Positions 29,916 to 39,721 of a DNA stretch of 48,238 bases are shown in pieces. Each line of letters begins with the position of its first letter. Within the stretch, counting starts at the first letter, position 1. This DNA is from Treponema sp. (GTDB lineage Bacteria > Spirochaetota > Spirochaetia > Treponematales > Treponemataceae). The notes under the pieces are model-generated. The model saw only the letters and a program-made list of their open reading frames with translations, was not told where the DNA came from and made no database searches. Location of the stretch: assembly GCA_024695475.1 (NCBI GenBank), contig JAILIC010000120.1:1-48238 (forward strand), written 5' to 3'. Position numbers and translations under genes: made by a program.

Positions 29916-31628
29916 TTGGCTGTTACAAGTAATAATGAAAAGCCCTGCACGGTACAAGCCGGGCAGGGCTTTTCTGTTCTATACAAAGGACGATATTTCT
30001 ATTCAAAATATGCCCCAGACAAAGCTATTTTACAAACAGTAAATGCTTTACATATTTTACCAGGTTCATTAGTTCTTTGTTTTTCTCCTTGTCTGTTATA
30101 TGGAATTCCAGACTTACTAAATAAACTACCAGAAGACTGTTTTATAATAGGTTGCGAATTAAACCAAGACTTATATGAACTTGCAGACAAACAGCTACAT
30201 AATCAGCAAAATCTAGTTTCTGATAATCGTTTTTTACTTTTATCACCTGCTGAGACATTACACCTTGCAGAGCTTTTAGAAGAGAGTTCTCAGACACAAA
30301 CTTGTTCGTTACCAATACCACCATTCTATACTTTTAAGCGTGTACTCTCCATTTCCTGTTCAGCAGGAGTCACTTTTGATTCCAATCGGTATACAGTATT
30401 ATTTGAAACAATACAAAATTGTATTTCTCACTACTGGAAAAATAGACTTACCATAATCCAATTTGGACGGCTCTACGCTCATAACCTTTTTAGAAATCTT
30501 AGTAAACTTCCTTTTGGACTTTCATTTAATAAACTCATCCACAGCATAGCAAAGCCTATTCTTGTATTAGGCGCAGGTGAAAGTTGCGAAAAAACTGTTA
30601 TGCAACTACGAGCTTTATATAATAATAACGCCAACTCTTTACACAATGATTTCTTTATCATAGCAGCCGATGCCGCTACCCCAGCCTTACAAAAGCATGG
30701 ATTTTATCCAGATGCCATAGCTGCAATGGAAGGGCAACTTGCTATAGAAAAAGCATATATAGGGTATAACGGAAAAAATACCATTATATTTGCTGATATG
30801 TTATCCCGTACTCATGTATTAGATATCTCATCTTGTACTCCCTGCTTTTTCACTTCAGAATATGCCCATATCAATTTTTTATCACATTTACAGCAAAAGC
30901 ACCTATTGCCAACTCTCATACCGCCACTTGGGTCAATAGGTCTTACTGCAGTCCAACTAGCATTGCTTTTACGTAAAGCCCCTACTATACCCGTTCTTAT
31001 ATCTGGATTGGATTTTTCGTACACTGTCGGGCTCACCCATATGCGCGGAGCTCCTGCACATACCTCACAACTACTAACAACAACAAAACTAAGCGCAATT
31101 CCAAACTACAGAGCAGCTTTTGGACTGGGTACCTTTATCACCCAACGTACAGACGGCAGTACAGTGATAAGCACCAAAGCATTAGAGGGATACGCTGTAC
31201 AATTTGCCCGCTATTTTACACAAACACCGGCTCTCTACACGCTTGAATCAGGGCTCCCACTCGGGATTCCTCAAATAGACCTGACAAAAGCGATCGTACA
31301 AAACAATGAATCTTCATCCCCTCTCACTTCCGACATCCAAAATGCTCCCGATACAAAACTAAAGGAAGCGGTAATTTCATTTTTAATAGATGAACAAAAT
31401 GCATTACTTGCTATAAAAGAATTACTAATGCACGGACAAAACCTTTCATCAACAGATTTTAATGCAGCTATTTTAGACTTACTGCAAAACAGGGAATATT
31501 TGTATTTACACTTTCCTGATGGATACACAATTAATACTGATATTTCTTTTTTAAAAAGAATCCGCTCTCAGATTGACTTCTTTTTAACGGACATTCACTT
31601 TAGTCTTTCAAAACTTCAATCCAAGTAG
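29916..31628 (+). CDS. Motility-associated (Maf/DUF115, MptE-like) glycosyltransferase-type protein
   Basis: The 570-aa protein matches the DUF115/MAF_flag10 family. The core around residues 215-410 has PILVLGAGESCEKTVMQLRA, DFFIIAADAATPALQKHGFY PDAIAAMEGQ, IPPLGSIGLTAVQLALLL and LISGLDFSYTVGLTHMRGAP. Maf proteins in flagellated bacteria transfer nonulosonic acids to flagellin, while archaeal relatives are hydroxymethylpterin pyrophosphokinases. In a spirochaete flagellar glycosylation is the likely role, by inference. The only in-frame start is TTG at 29916 with a weak Shine-Dalgarno, and codons 8-20 form a strong hairpin. The gene runs convergently toward lepA, with 30 bases between the stops. 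Confidence 0.82.
   Translation: MAVTSNNEKPCTVQAGQGFSVLYKGRYFYSKYAPDKAILQTVNALHILPGSLVLCFSPCLLYGIPDLLNKLPEDCFIIGCELNQDLYELADKQLHNQQNLVSDNRFLLLSPAETLHLAELLEESSQTQTCSLPIPPFYTFKRVLSISCSAGVTFDSNRYTVLFETIQNCISHYWKNRLTIIQFGRLYAHNLFRNLSKLPFGLSFNKLIHSIAKPILVLGAGESCEKTVMQLRALYNNNANSLHNDFFIIAADAATPALQKHGFYPDAIAAMEGQLAIEKAYIGYNGKNTIIFADMLSRTHVLDISSCTPCFFTSEYAHINFLSHLQQKHLLPTLIPPLGSIGLTAVQLALLLRKAPTIPVLISGLDFSYTVGLTHMRGAPAHTSQLLTTTKLSAIPNYRAAFGLGTFITQRTDGSTVISTKALEGYAVQFARYFTQTPALYTLESGLPLGIPQIDLTKAIVQNNESSSPLTSDIQNAPDTKLKEAVISFLIDEQNALLAIKELLMHGQNLSSTDFNAAILDLLQNREYLYLHFPDGYTINTDISFLKRIRSQIDFFLTDIHFSLSKLQSK
29938..29973 (+). terminator. Terminator-like hairpin overlapping the first codons of the Maf-like gene
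   Basis: AAAAGCCCTGC pairs perfectly with GCAGGGCTTTT (11 bp), with an inner CGG/CCG, and four T residues follow as part of the right arm. It is GC-rich against an AT-rich background. It would fit as the terminator of the upstream chaperone gene, but it lies within the coding sequence of the next gene. Confidence 0.65.
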
Positions 31629-31658
31629 CGGATACCACAAAACAGTTTACAAAACAGT

Positions 31659-33464
31659 CTAGTTATTCTCTTTTTCTTTCAATACAGCAAGGAAGGCAGA
31701 CTGTGGCAATTCCACATTACCAACCATCTTCATACGCTTCTTACCTTCTTTTTGCTTTTCAAGCAACTTGCGTTTACGGGTAATATCACCACCATAACAC
31801 TTTGCAAGAACATCCTTACGTACCGGATTTACTGTCTCACGAGCAATAATCTGACTACCGATTGCACCTTGAATTGCAATCTTAAACTGCTGTCTGCTTA
31901 TTTCATCTTTTAAGCGTTCACAGATTTCATGCGCCCGTCGAGAAGCATTTTCTTTAAATGTTAATTGAGACAAAGCATCAACACCCTTACCATTGAGCAA
32001 AATATCAACCTTGACTAATTCCGTTGGTCGATAACCAGTAACTTCATAATCAAAGGAAGCATAGCCACGACTATAGCTTTTTAATCGATCATAAAAATCA
32101 AATAAAACTTCTGACAATGGCATCTCATAGATCAGTTCTACACGTTTTTCATCAAGATATTGCATATTACTTTGAGTACCACGTTTTTCGGTACATAAAG
32201 CAATAATCGATCCCAAAAATTCCGCAGGGGTAATAATCGAGGCCCTGATATACGGTTCTTCAGCGGATCTTATACGACCCGTTGGATACTCAGACGGATT
32301 ATCTATAAAAACCTCTTCACCATCAGTAAGCTGCACTTTATAGCGGACAGAAGGTGCGGTAAAAATAACAGCTTGATCATAATCACGCTCAAGACGTTCT
32401 TGGATAATTTCAAGATGTAACAAGCCTAAAAAACCGCAACGGAATCCATTACCTAATGCAATAGAATTATCTTTTTCGTATATAAGACTAGCATCGTTTA
32501 ATTTTAAGCGTTCCATGCTAGACTTAAGTTCTTCATAATCATTTGAATCCATCGGATAAATAGAAGAATAGACGACAGGTTTTACTTCCTTAAAGCCTGG
32601 CAACGGAGCAGCAGCAGGATTATCGGCCAATGTAATAGTATCACCAACACGAACATCACTTACTGTTTTTATACCAGCTATAACATATCCGACATCACCA
32701 GCTTCAAGGATACCTGTTTCTTCATATTTTATTTTGAATATGCCAACCTGTTCAACTTTGTAGTCGGCTGCAGTATTCATCATTCGGATCGTATCACCTA
32801 CTTTAATACGCCCATTCATAACACGAATATGTACAACAACACCTCGATAATCATCATAGTGACAATCAAAAATCAAAGCTTCGGTGGGAGCGTTGGGATT
32901 CCCCTGTGGCGGTGGAAACTTTGTAACAATAGCTTCCATCAAATCATCGATACCAATCCCCGTTTTAGCACTAACAAGTTGCGCATCGTCAGGATCAAGA
33001 CCAAGATCATGATCAATTTGATGCTTTACACCATCAATATCAGCCGAAGGTAAATCAATTTTATTGATAACCGGCACAATAGTAAGATCATGCTCAAGCG
33101 CCATATACATATTACTTACTGTCTGAGACTCAACACCTTGCGTAGCATCTACCAACAGCAATGCACCTTCACAAGAGGCAATAGCTCGTGAAACCTCATA
33201 TGAAAAATCAACATGACCAGGAGTATCAACAAAATTTAATTCATAATCTTTTCCGTCTTTTGCTTTATACGGAATGGTAACAGCCTGGCTTTTTATTGTA
33301 ATTCCACGCTCTCGCTCAATATCCATGCTATCCAAAATTTGATTAACCATCTGCCTGTCATCTATGATTCGGGCTTTTTGGATAAGACGATCAGCTAACG
33401 TAGATTTTCCATGATCGATGTGAGCAACAATACAAAAATTTCTCTTATACTTCATATCAGTCAT
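31659..33464 (-). CDS. lepA: Elongation factor 4 (back-translocating GTPase LepA)
   Basis: The 601-aa protein has the full length of LepA. The G domain shows [15 protein letters not shown] (14-28), the switch [15 protein letters not shown] and the NKID motif [14 protein letters not shown]. The C-terminal LepA-specific domain is present ([20 protein letters not shown]). It binds stalled ribosomes and remodels them with GTP. It is placed 14 bases after the HtrA-like gene, so it may be the last gene of the tilS-TPR-protease-lepA run. [10 protein letters not shown] is chosen as the N-terminus because GAGTGG lies seven bases before the first ATG; starting at the next Met would also fit the family. 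Confidence 0.97.
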   Translation of the reverse strand: MTDMKYKRNFCIVAHIDHGKSTLADRLIQKARIIDDRQMVNQILDSMDIERERGITIKSQAVTIPYKAKDGKDYELNFVDTPGHVDFSYEVSRAIASCEGALLLVDATQGVESQTVSNMYMALEHDLTIVPVINKIDLPSADIDGVKHQIDHDLGLDPDDAQLVSAKTGIGIDDLMEAIVTKFPPPQGNPNAPTEALIFDCHYDDYRGVVVHIRVMNGRIKVGDTIRMMNTAADYKVEQVGIFKIKYEETGILEAGDVGYVIAGIKTVSDVRVGDTITLADNPAAAPLPGFKEVKPVVYSSIYPMDSNDYEELKSSMERLKLNDASLIYEKDNSIALGNGFRCGFLGLLHLEIIQERLERDYDQAVIFTAPSVRYKVQLTDGEEVFIDNPSEYPTGRIRSAEEPYIRASIITPAEFLGSIIALCTEKRGTQSNMQYLDEKRVELIYEMPLSEVLFDFYDRLKSYSRGYASFDYEVTGYRPTELVKVDILLNGKGVDALSQLTFKENASRRAHEICERLKDEISRQQFKIAIQGAIGSQIIARETVNPVRKDVLAKCYGGDITRKRKLLEKQKEGKKRMKMVGNVELPQSAFLAVLKEKENN

Positions 33465-33478
33465 ATTTTTACCACTCT

Positions 33479-35140
33479 CTAAAAATAATAAGGACTATCC
33501 AATTGGGCAGCAAGAGACAATCCAATGTCTAAATATCCTTTTTTTCGATTCTTTGTATAAACATGTGTATATATAACAGATTTATCTTCATTAAGCTTAA
33601 TCTTATGAATCTCGATTGGATCATTTTCTGAAAAACCAGATTCATCAGCAATGCCACCCTTTATCAATTCCTCTATAGCATACTTATCAGAACTAAGGGT
33701 AGATACCGCTTTTAGCTTCATACCAAATAATGGTAAAAATGAAGCAGAAATTAAATCACGTTGGTAAATATCATAGCCAGGATATTTTGGACGCTTTGTC
33801 ATATATACAAGGCCTGACGAAACTTCATTATTACTATTTATATAACTAACTTTAACCAGGGTTTCGGGAATCACATGCATCAACTGGGATTGCAGCTGAT
33901 CCAAATTAGTGACAGGTACATCATTTATTGCTGTAACAAGAGAACCAGCAGTAATATCAGAACGATTAGCAGCGCCTGAAGGAAGAACATACTGTACATC
34001 AACACCTATCGATTGAGAACCTTCTTTTTTAGTATGTCCATATGCTCCCATCCATGAATGTTGTCTCTCCCCTCCATTAAAGAGCATTGGTAAATCCATT
34101 TTCAAATATTCAACAGGGATAGCAAAATTCAAGCCTTGAGCCTGCGTTACCCCGGCAAATACTATAGCCTGGACACGACCATGCGAATCAATACAAGGTC
34201 CACCAGAATTGCCACCATTTACAGCAGCATCAATCTGAAATACATTACCAGTCGTAAACAACTTACGGCTCATTGAAGACACAATTCCTGAAGTCAATGT
34301 TCTATCCAAACCGACAGGAGATCCAATCGCATAAATCTTATCACCTACAGAAATAGTAGAAGAAGCTCCCAAGGTAAATACATACGGAGCATCAATTTCA
34401 GCTTTTAACAGTGCAAGATCAAGTACAGAATCCCAACCGATAACCTTTACAGGAATACGTGTATCAGAATCTGATGATAATTTTATGTACGGTTTTGCCA
34501 CACCTTCATACTTAGAATCAACAACATTTGCAATAACGTGATAGTTTGTTACTAAATATCCATCTTTTGAAATAAAAAAACCGGAACCTATAACACGATC
34601 CGCATATCCTACACCATTTTCAACTTTTATACCTTGATCGACCCAGATAGTAACGGTTCCATTGATATACTCAGAAAGATGTTTCACAATTTCCGCTTCA
34701 GTCGTACCTATCGAACTCATTGTATCAGCCACGGATGTCAACCCTGGCACACCATCAAAATAGAGATGGTTCAATTCGTTTTCAGTAACACCAAGAGAAG
34801 ATAACCCCTGATACGAGGCTGCCTTTAATGAGTGATAATATCTATATGCAGAAAAATAATCTTTTTCATCATAAGCTTGAGAAAACAGCTCTACAATTTT
34901 CTGTGTAGAAGTATTTATACAAGTTTCGTCTTTTATAATATGAGCACGCCATAATGCTTGTACAGGATTTTTTTCTACAAGATTAAGAATACGTTCCTTT
35001 TCAATATTTCGAACATCTTCCAAAGAATAGTCAGGCTTCGTATATACCTGCTTTTCATTCTTTGATGAAAGACAACCCGTCAGTGCATATACCATTAATA
35101 CACCAACAAGTATGTAGCTTTTTTTTGTTTTAATTTTCAC
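33479..35140 (-). CDS. Lipoprotein HtrA/DegP-like (S1C) serine protease with PDZ region
   Basis: The 553-aa protein starts with a lipoprotein signal peptide and lipobox ALTGC (C23). Residues 150-330 form a trypsin-like domain with the complete triad H201 (VTNYHVIAN), D241 (SVLDLALL) and S312 (NGGNSGGPC), so activity is expected in the periplasm. A PDZ region follows (about 365-450: [33 protein letters not shown]) and a C-terminal extension of about 100 residues that I do not recognise. The first 130 residues contain a helical repeat-like region absent from DegP. Its start overlaps the TPR gene stop by 11 bases, linking the two proteins. Confidence 0.9.
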   Translation of the reverse strand: MKIKTKKSYILVGVLMVYALTGCLSSKNEKQVYTKPDYSLEDVRNIEKERILNLVEKNPVQALWRAHIIKDETCINTSTQKIVELFSQAYDEKDYFSAYRYYHSLKAASYQGLSSLGVTENELNHLYFDGVPGLTSVADTMSSIGTTEAEIVKHLSEYINGTVTIWVDQGIKVENGVGYADRVIGSGFFISKDGYLVTNYHVIANVVDSKYEGVAKPYIKLSSDSDTRIPVKVIGWDSVLDLALLKAEIDAPYVFTLGASSTISVGDKIYAIGSPVGLDRTLTSGIVSSMSRKLFTTGNVFQIDAAVNGGNSGGPCIDSHGRVQAIVFAGVTQAQGLNFAIPVEYLKMDLPMLFNGGERQHSWMGAYGHTKKEGSQSIGVDVQYVLPSGAANRSDITAGSLVTAINDVPVTNLDQLQSQLMHVIPETLVKVSYINSNNEVSSGLVYMTKRPKYPGYDIYQRDLISASFLPLFGMKLKAVSTLSSDKYAIEELIKGGIADESGFSENDPIEIHKIKLNEDKSVIYTHVYTKNRKKGYLDIGLSLAAQLDSPYYF

Positions 35141-37253
35141 TTTGAGATACCTGCATTATTTTACTATATATTGTTTTTCCTATTCGTACTGCAAATGCAA
35201 CAGCATCATTAGAAAGAGGTACACTCACACTAACACCCTGTTCATCTACAGCCTGTATCGCAGACACTACAATCTGCTCATCATCTTCTGAAGCAATTTC
35301 ACCTATCCAATAAAACGACTCTACTTTTCCTTTGGTAACAGAATACTCTACCAGTTCACCATCTATTTCAATAGTCACCATAGAAGGAGCTCCATTAATA
35401 GAGTGAACAGTCACCATCTGATGATGTGGATCTATAAAGAACTGTGCATCTTCAACCAAATCTCCATTTTGTCCCAAAGGATACTTTGTATACCGCACAT
35501 TCCAAACAGAGGAGCGTTCTGGATACCAAGAACAAATTTTACCTCCATCAGCAAGATATTGTTCCTGATACTCATAAAATGAATCATTATCATTATCAAT
35601 TGAAATCGAATCAATATAAATACCAGTAGAATTTGAAGGAGTACCAAATACATCCAACATAACCAGACTTTGATCTTCCAGACTGCGATTCAAGAGGTTT
35701 TCGGGATCATAACTAAAAGTTTCTCGAGTTTCAAATAAGCCATCATTATTTCTATCAACAATACGATATTCCGGTAACCCATTTGCAAAATATGTTTTTG
35801 CATATACCACACCATTGAGCGTATATGTTGCATCTTGAACTATACCATTAAGTACCGAAAATGAAATCTGAGCTCCCTCATACTCTTTACTGGGAATTTC
35901 ATATTTAGATGCATACTTTATAATATCGGTCAGCGTTGCATCCGGAAGGGTTGCCTTTAGAGTTGGAACAAAAAAGTCCATTGACAGTGCTTTTTGAACT
36001 GTAACATCTGCTGCCATGGAATATGGCTCCCATGTATACTCGTGGGGAACCATAGTAAAAGCAATAATATCATTTTCTTTGTCAGTATTACGATACAATA
36101 TACTTACTACATATGGATACTCATCATAGGTAACAGAGATAACTCCACGGCCTAATTCTACAATTTGAGTGGCACCAAAGTCACATTCTGCTGACAAATT
36201 GATATTTCCGTCATTATTTTTATCCCATACAATCCATGCCGGGCGTCCTCGTTTATAGGTAACTTGTAAATTACCATCCAGATCACCATCTGTATCAATT
36301 AAAAGCTTTCCTTCATATGCAGTCAAATAAGCAACAAAAGATGCTTTAACCTCAGTATCCGTGATCAACGGCGCAAACTCATGTAATATCGTCAACGGGA
36401 TTTGCTCCGATGCAAAAGAAGCAAAATAATCCAAAGCTGCCGATTGATCAACAATACCTAAACGCAAAGCCAGTATTGCATATAAAGGATGCCGAAGCCC
36501 TTTTGCAGCAAAAGCTTTTACAGCACGAATCTGTTCCTCACCTTCCAAAAATGAAGCACTGTAAATTGCTAATTCACTTTCCAAAGATGCATCTAGATTT
36601 TTATATTTTGGTAACTGACGATAGAAGAACTGAGCCTGTTTTAACACATCAGTACTACTGCCAGAAAGTTTCTGCTCTTCATATTCAAAAGCATAAAAAA
36701 GCCGTGCAAAACGATAGTCTTGTAAATAAATACGTGCATCAGCCTCTATGCGGTTTCTAGCCTTTTCGGTTGCTTCAGAAGTATGCATACAATAATACGC
36801 TTTAATTCGTATCAGTTCTGCATCAGCTGTCATCAACATCGGTTTTTCATCCAATATTGCTACAGCTTTTTCAAACTGATTTGTATCACACAATAGCCGT
36901 GCATACAAGAGACGTGCATTATCATAATTATAATCATTCCAATTTGCATATTGCAACGAATTAACCACAAATGGTATCAATTCTGCACGATTTGCCCCTT
37001 GGCTTTGCTTACATACGGTCAATAAATACCATAAATCAGACAAGGAATTATCATAAGCCAAACCAAGTTGTATCTGTGACAAAGCTGCATCATAGGACCT
37101 TAGCGACACATATTCCTTTGCAAGTTGCAAACAACGTAATGCCGTTTTTTTATTAGCAACAGTAGAATTAGACTGTGCAAAAAGAAAAGAACAATGAATA
37201 CCAACAAGCAGAACAATAGTACAAAAGCGAATCAAAAAAACATTTTTTTTCAT
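35130..37253 (-). CDS. Exported TPR-like protein with EF-hand-like loops
   Basis: The 707-aa protein has a signal peptide (MKKNVFLIRFCTIVLLVGIH ... LFAQ) and an N-terminal helical TPR-like half (about 35-270, for example RSYDAALSQIQLGLAYDNSL and NQFEKAVAILDEKP). The C-terminal half is beta-rich with Asp-rich loops: DTDGDLDGN (320-328), DKNNDGNIN (344-352), DRNNDGLFETRE (500-511) and DNDNDSFYEYQE (553-564). The last two keep the 1-3-5-12 acidic pattern of EF-hands, so calcium binding is plausible. I do not know a named family for it. It lies between tilS (4-base overlap) and the HtrA-like gene (11-base overlap), and may be a partner or substrate adaptor of that protease. Confidence 0.75.
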   Translation of the reverse strand: MKKNVFLIRFCTIVLLVGIHCSFLFAQSNSTVANKKTALRCLQLAKEYVSLRSYDAALSQIQLGLAYDNSLSDLWYLLTVCKQSQGANRAELIPFVVNSLQYANWNDYNYDNARLLYARLLCDTNQFEKAVAILDEKPMLMTADAELIRIKAYYCMHTSEATEKARNRIEADARIYLQDYRFARLFYAFEYEEQKLSGSSTDVLKQAQFFYRQLPKYKNLDASLESELAIYSASFLEGEEQIRAVKAFAAKGLRHPLYAILALRLGIVDQSAALDYFASFASEQIPLTILHEFAPLITDTEVKASFVAYLTAYEGKLLIDTDGDLDGNLQVTYKRGRPAWIVWDKNNDGNINLSAECDFGATQIVELGRGVISVTYDEYPYVVSILYRNTDKENDIIAFTMVPHEYTWEPYSMAADVTVQKALSMDFFVPTLKATLPDATLTDIIKYASKYEIPSKEYEGAQISFSVLNGIVQDATYTLNGVVYAKTYFANGLPEYRIVDRNNDGLFETRETFSYDPENLLNRSLEDQSLVMLDVFGTPSNSTGIYIDSISIDNDNDSFYEYQEQYLADGGKICSWYPERSSVWNVRYTKYPLGQNGDLVEDAQFFIDPHHQMVTVHSINGAPSMVTIEIDGELVEYSVTKGKVESFYWIGEIASEDDEQIVVSAIQAVDEQGVSVSVPLSNDAVAFAVRIGKTIYSKIMQVSQSEN

Positions 37254-38590
37254 TTTACTATCCAGTCCTCATATCCAGCTAATTTACCGCATACACAGCA
37301 AATCCGCTGTTCTTGTGTATATAACTCCTGTACAACAAGAATAGTATCCCGTTGCGCATCAGGAACATGCCAAGAAGCATAAATATCATTCAATGCCCTA
37401 AAAGAGCCATCTGCCGTCATTACAACATCATCAACCTGTCGCGTTCTCAGGCAACAAGGAAAACCAACCCTTATAATATATTGCAGATAATCAGCGTCTA
37501 AATGCAAATCAGCAAAATCTTCTTTTCCATATAGTATAGCAAAAAAAGAGCATTGAGTCGCTGTTTTAGTATGTTTTTCTATAAAAATAGTAGCACCATC
37601 TAATGCAATTACTATATCAGAAAAAGTTATTTTTTGTATTTGGGAAACTTCCCACCTTAAAACAGCACAAACGGTAGAAAAAGGAACACGCTCCTCACAA
37701 CCAATAGCAGTAAAAGCCCAAAATAAAATACGTCGTTTTATCGCATCTGGATAGATATAAAAAAGTGAAGCGTTCAAACACAGAGAATGCTCGGTTTTAC
37801 GTTGTACAACCTCTAATAAACTGCCCTGTACCTCTGTATCAAAAAAAGATTCATCTTGTTTACAGCGTTGTGCACCAGAAAGGACAGCATGTTGCCACCC
37901 AGTAAAATTGTCATTCAAGCAAGGGACCAGTACATTGCGGATCCTATTGCGAAGATATTGATTATCTGTGTTAGTACTATCAGTTCGCCATGATTGATGT
38001 AATTCCAACAAATAGGCCTCTATCTCTACCCGAGTAATTGCCAACAAAGGACGCACAAAAACACTACGAGAAGGTAAAATACCAGAAGAAGGACTTCCTT
38101 GTATAAACCGCATCAGTAATGTTTCCAATTGATCATTTTGTGTATGAGCAAGACAAATATAAGGCAGGCCGTTATCTGCAACAAACTGTTCAAAAGCCTG
38201 ATAGCGTAGAAAACGAGCAGCTTCTTCAATTCCTTTTTTTCTAGCAGCAGCACATTCGGCTACTTCACCAGCTGCAAGCGTTTTTATAACGCAAGCGACA
38301 GGAAATCCATCACGTTGTAATCGTGAGCAACAATCTCTTACAAAAAGAGCATCTCCAGAAGATTCTTCTTCTGAACGTATGCGATGATCAATAGTTATAA
38401 CTGATAATGAAAAAGAAAACTGCTTGGCAATATGTGCCAAAGAAAACAATAGAGAAAGAGAATCTGCCCCACCTGATACAGCCACACCAAGTTGCTGCAA
38501 TTGAGACAAGTCAACTATACCTGCATCTTGTAAACCTTTGATAACGGCAGTTTCAAATTGTGTGATTATATGTACATTTTTCTTTTTCAT
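37250..38590 (-). CDS. tilS: tRNA(Ile)-lysidine synthase
   Basis: The 446-aa protein has the PP-loop SGGADS (39-44, VAVSGGADSLSLLFSLAHIA) and the downstream YICLAHTQNDQLETLLMRFIQGSPSSGILP motif of TilS, followed by RPLL and TDSTNTDNQYLRNRIRNVLVP. It converts C34 of the AUA-reading tRNA-Ile to lysidine with ATP and lysine, an essential step. The C-terminal anticodon-binding region is present but divergent. The ATG at 38590 has no Shine-Dalgarno; a TATACT hexamer lies nine bases upstream, just after the rplY terminator, so the gene likely has its own leaderless promoter. It overlaps the next gene by four bases. Confidence 0.95.
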   Translation of the reverse strand: MKKKNVHIITQFETAVIKGLQDAGIVDLSQLQQLGVAVSGGADSLSLLFSLAHIAKQFSFSLSVITIDHRIRSEEESSGDALFVRDCCSRLQRDGFPVACVIKTLAAGEVAECAAARKKGIEEAARFLRYQAFEQFVADNGLPYICLAHTQNDQLETLLMRFIQGSPSSGILPSRSVFVRPLLAITRVEIEAYLLELHQSWRTDSTNTDNQYLRNRIRNVLVPCLNDNFTGWQHAVLSGAQRCKQDESFFDTEVQGSLLEVVQRKTEHSLCLNASLFYIYPDAIKRRILFWAFTAIGCEERVPFSTVCAVLRWEVSQIQKITFSDIVIALDGATIFIEKHTKTATQCSFFAILYGKEDFADLHLDADYLQYIIRVGFPCCLRTRQVDDVVMTADGSFRALNDIYASWHVPDAQRDTILVVQELYTQEQRICCVCGKLAGYEDWIVK

Positions 38591-38599
38591 ATTATAAAA

Positions 38600-38605
38600 A
38601 GTATA
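38600..38605 (-). promoter_or_regulatory. -10 hexamer (TATACT) of tilS
   Basis: On the minus strand TATACT ends nine bases before the tilS ATG. The -35 is weak (TTTCTT at 17 bases). It lies downstream of the rplY terminator, so it would restart transcription for the tilS operon. Confidence 0.45.
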
Positions 38606-38630
38606 AGACAGGAAATACTAGAAAGAAAGT

Positions 38631-38657
38631 AAAAAAAAGCCCCTGTGAATCAGGGGC
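38631..38657 (-). terminator. Rho-independent terminator of the ispE-spoVG-tRNA-rplY operon
   Basis: On the minus strand GCCCCTG and CAGGGGC pair around ATTCA and are followed by eight T residues, about 30 bases after the rplY stop. Confidence 0.93.
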
Positions 38658-38687
38658 CATGTTAAACAAATTAAAAAAGTAAAAAGA

Positions 38688-39239
38688 TTAGCGAGCTGGA
38701 GCTACACTCATCAGCATGGTTTCTGCAGGGGTAAGGACTGAAACACCTTTACCCAAGTTAAGATCTTTAACACAGAAAGCCTCACCAATATTAATACCAG
38801 AAATATCAATAATTACCTTTTGTGGCAAATCTTTTGCAGCAGCCTTAATCACTACATCAGGAGTACGCTTTACCAAGAAACCACCCTTCAATACACCAGC
38901 TGGTGTACCCTGGAACTGTACCTTCATTCTTACAGTAAGCTGCTGATCAGCTGCTGGTTCAAAGAAATCTGCGTGAAGAACCTTGTCATCACGAATATTG
39001 TACTCTGTATCTTTAATAAGAGCATCAGCTTTTTTGCCTTCAACATCAAGAGTGATAACAGTAGTTGGAGTAATATTTCTCCAAACCTTGTTAAATTCCA
39101 CTTCGTCGATATCAAGCATCGTTGACTCACCCTTTGAATTATACATAACCGCAGGCAGACGACCTGTTGCACGAAGCTGCTTTGCCGCTTTTTTTCCTGT
39201 TTCTTTGCGGATTTTAGCGTTAATAACCATCTGATCCAT
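38688..39239 (-). CDS. rplY: 50S ribosomal protein L25, general stress protein Ctc type
   Basis: The 183-aa protein is the long CTC form: the N-terminal L25 domain (INAKIRKETGKKAAKQLRAT GRLPAVMYN) binds 5S rRNA, and the C-terminal TL5-like beta domain (LTVRMKVQFQGTPAGVLKGG ... IIDISGINIGEAFCVKDLNL) follows. AAGGAGTTCC precedes the ATG. The gene follows tRNA-Gln and ends in a strong terminator. Confidence 0.95.
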   Translation of the reverse strand: MDQMVINAKIRKETGKKAAKQLRATGRLPAVMYNSKGESTMLDIDEVEFNKVWRNITPTTVITLDVEGKKADALIKDTEYNIRDDKVLHADFFEPAADQQLTVRMKVQFQGTPAGVLKGGFLVKRTPDVVIKAAAKDLPQKVIIDISGINIGEAFCVKDLNLGKGVSVLTPAETMLMSVAPAR

Positions 39240-39280
39240 GACCGGAACTCCTTAAACCAATTTCAAAAAAATATATTTAC

Positions 39281-39353
39281 CTGGGACGACAGGATTCGAA
39301 CCTGTGGAATACTGGCACCAAAAGCCAGGGGCTTACCGCTTGCCGACGTCCCA
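39281..39353 (-). tRNA. tRNA-Gln (TTG)
   Basis: The 73-nt minus-strand cloverleaf has acceptor stem TGGGACG/CGTCCCA with discriminator G, anticodon stem CTGGC/GCCAG around TTTTGGT (anticodon TTG) and T arm ACAGGTTCGAATCCTGT. The first pair is U1-A72, typical of glutamine tRNAs. CCA is not encoded. It lies between spoVG (11 bases after its stop) and rplY (41 bases before its start) with no promoter or terminator between, so it should be cut from a polycistronic transcript. Confidence 0.96.
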
Positions 39354-39364
39354 AAGAATACTAA

Positions 39365-39649
39365 TTAATCTTCTTCACCACCAGAACCTGCCTCAACATG
39401 TCCAGCGTTGAATTCTGCAAGAATCTTATCTTGCAGAGCAGTCCTAAAATCAGGACTAATAGGATGCGCAACATCCTTATATTCACCAGTAGCCGTTTTA
39501 CGGCTTGGCATTGCAATAAATAAACCAGTTTTGCCTTCAATGATTTTCACATTATGCACAACAAAACAGTTATCAAAGGTTACTGTAACATAAGCACGAA
39601 GTTTTCCTTCTGCTTCCACCTTCCGAATCCGCAATTCCGTTACCTGCAT
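39365..39649 (-). CDS. spoVG: SpoVG family regulator
   Basis: The 94-aa protein matches SpoVG end to end: VTELRIRKVEAEGKLRAYVT VTFDNCFVVHNVKIIEGKTG LFIAMPSRK, followed by DVAHPISPDFRTALQDKILA. SpoVG is a small DNA/RNA-binding regulator; in Borrelia the homologue binds nucleic acid. The acidic tail (AGSGGEED) is usual. GGAGGTG gives a strong ribosome site. It is co-transcribed between ispE and tRNA-Gln. Confidence 0.96.
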   Translation of the reverse strand: MQVTELRIRKVEAEGKLRAYVTVTFDNCFVVHNVKIIEGKTGLFIAMPSRKTATGEYKDVAHPISPDFRTALQDKILAEFNAGHVEAGSGGEED

Positions 39650-39721
39650 TGCACACCTCCGCAGCGCCTACTAAAGCAGTAGAATAGAGAGACTCTATTT
39701 TTTTCTTTTTACAAGAACTAT

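Noticed and set aside
31629..31658. Terminator between the converging Maf-like gene and lepA
   Set aside because: The 30-base gap shows no stem with a T tract.
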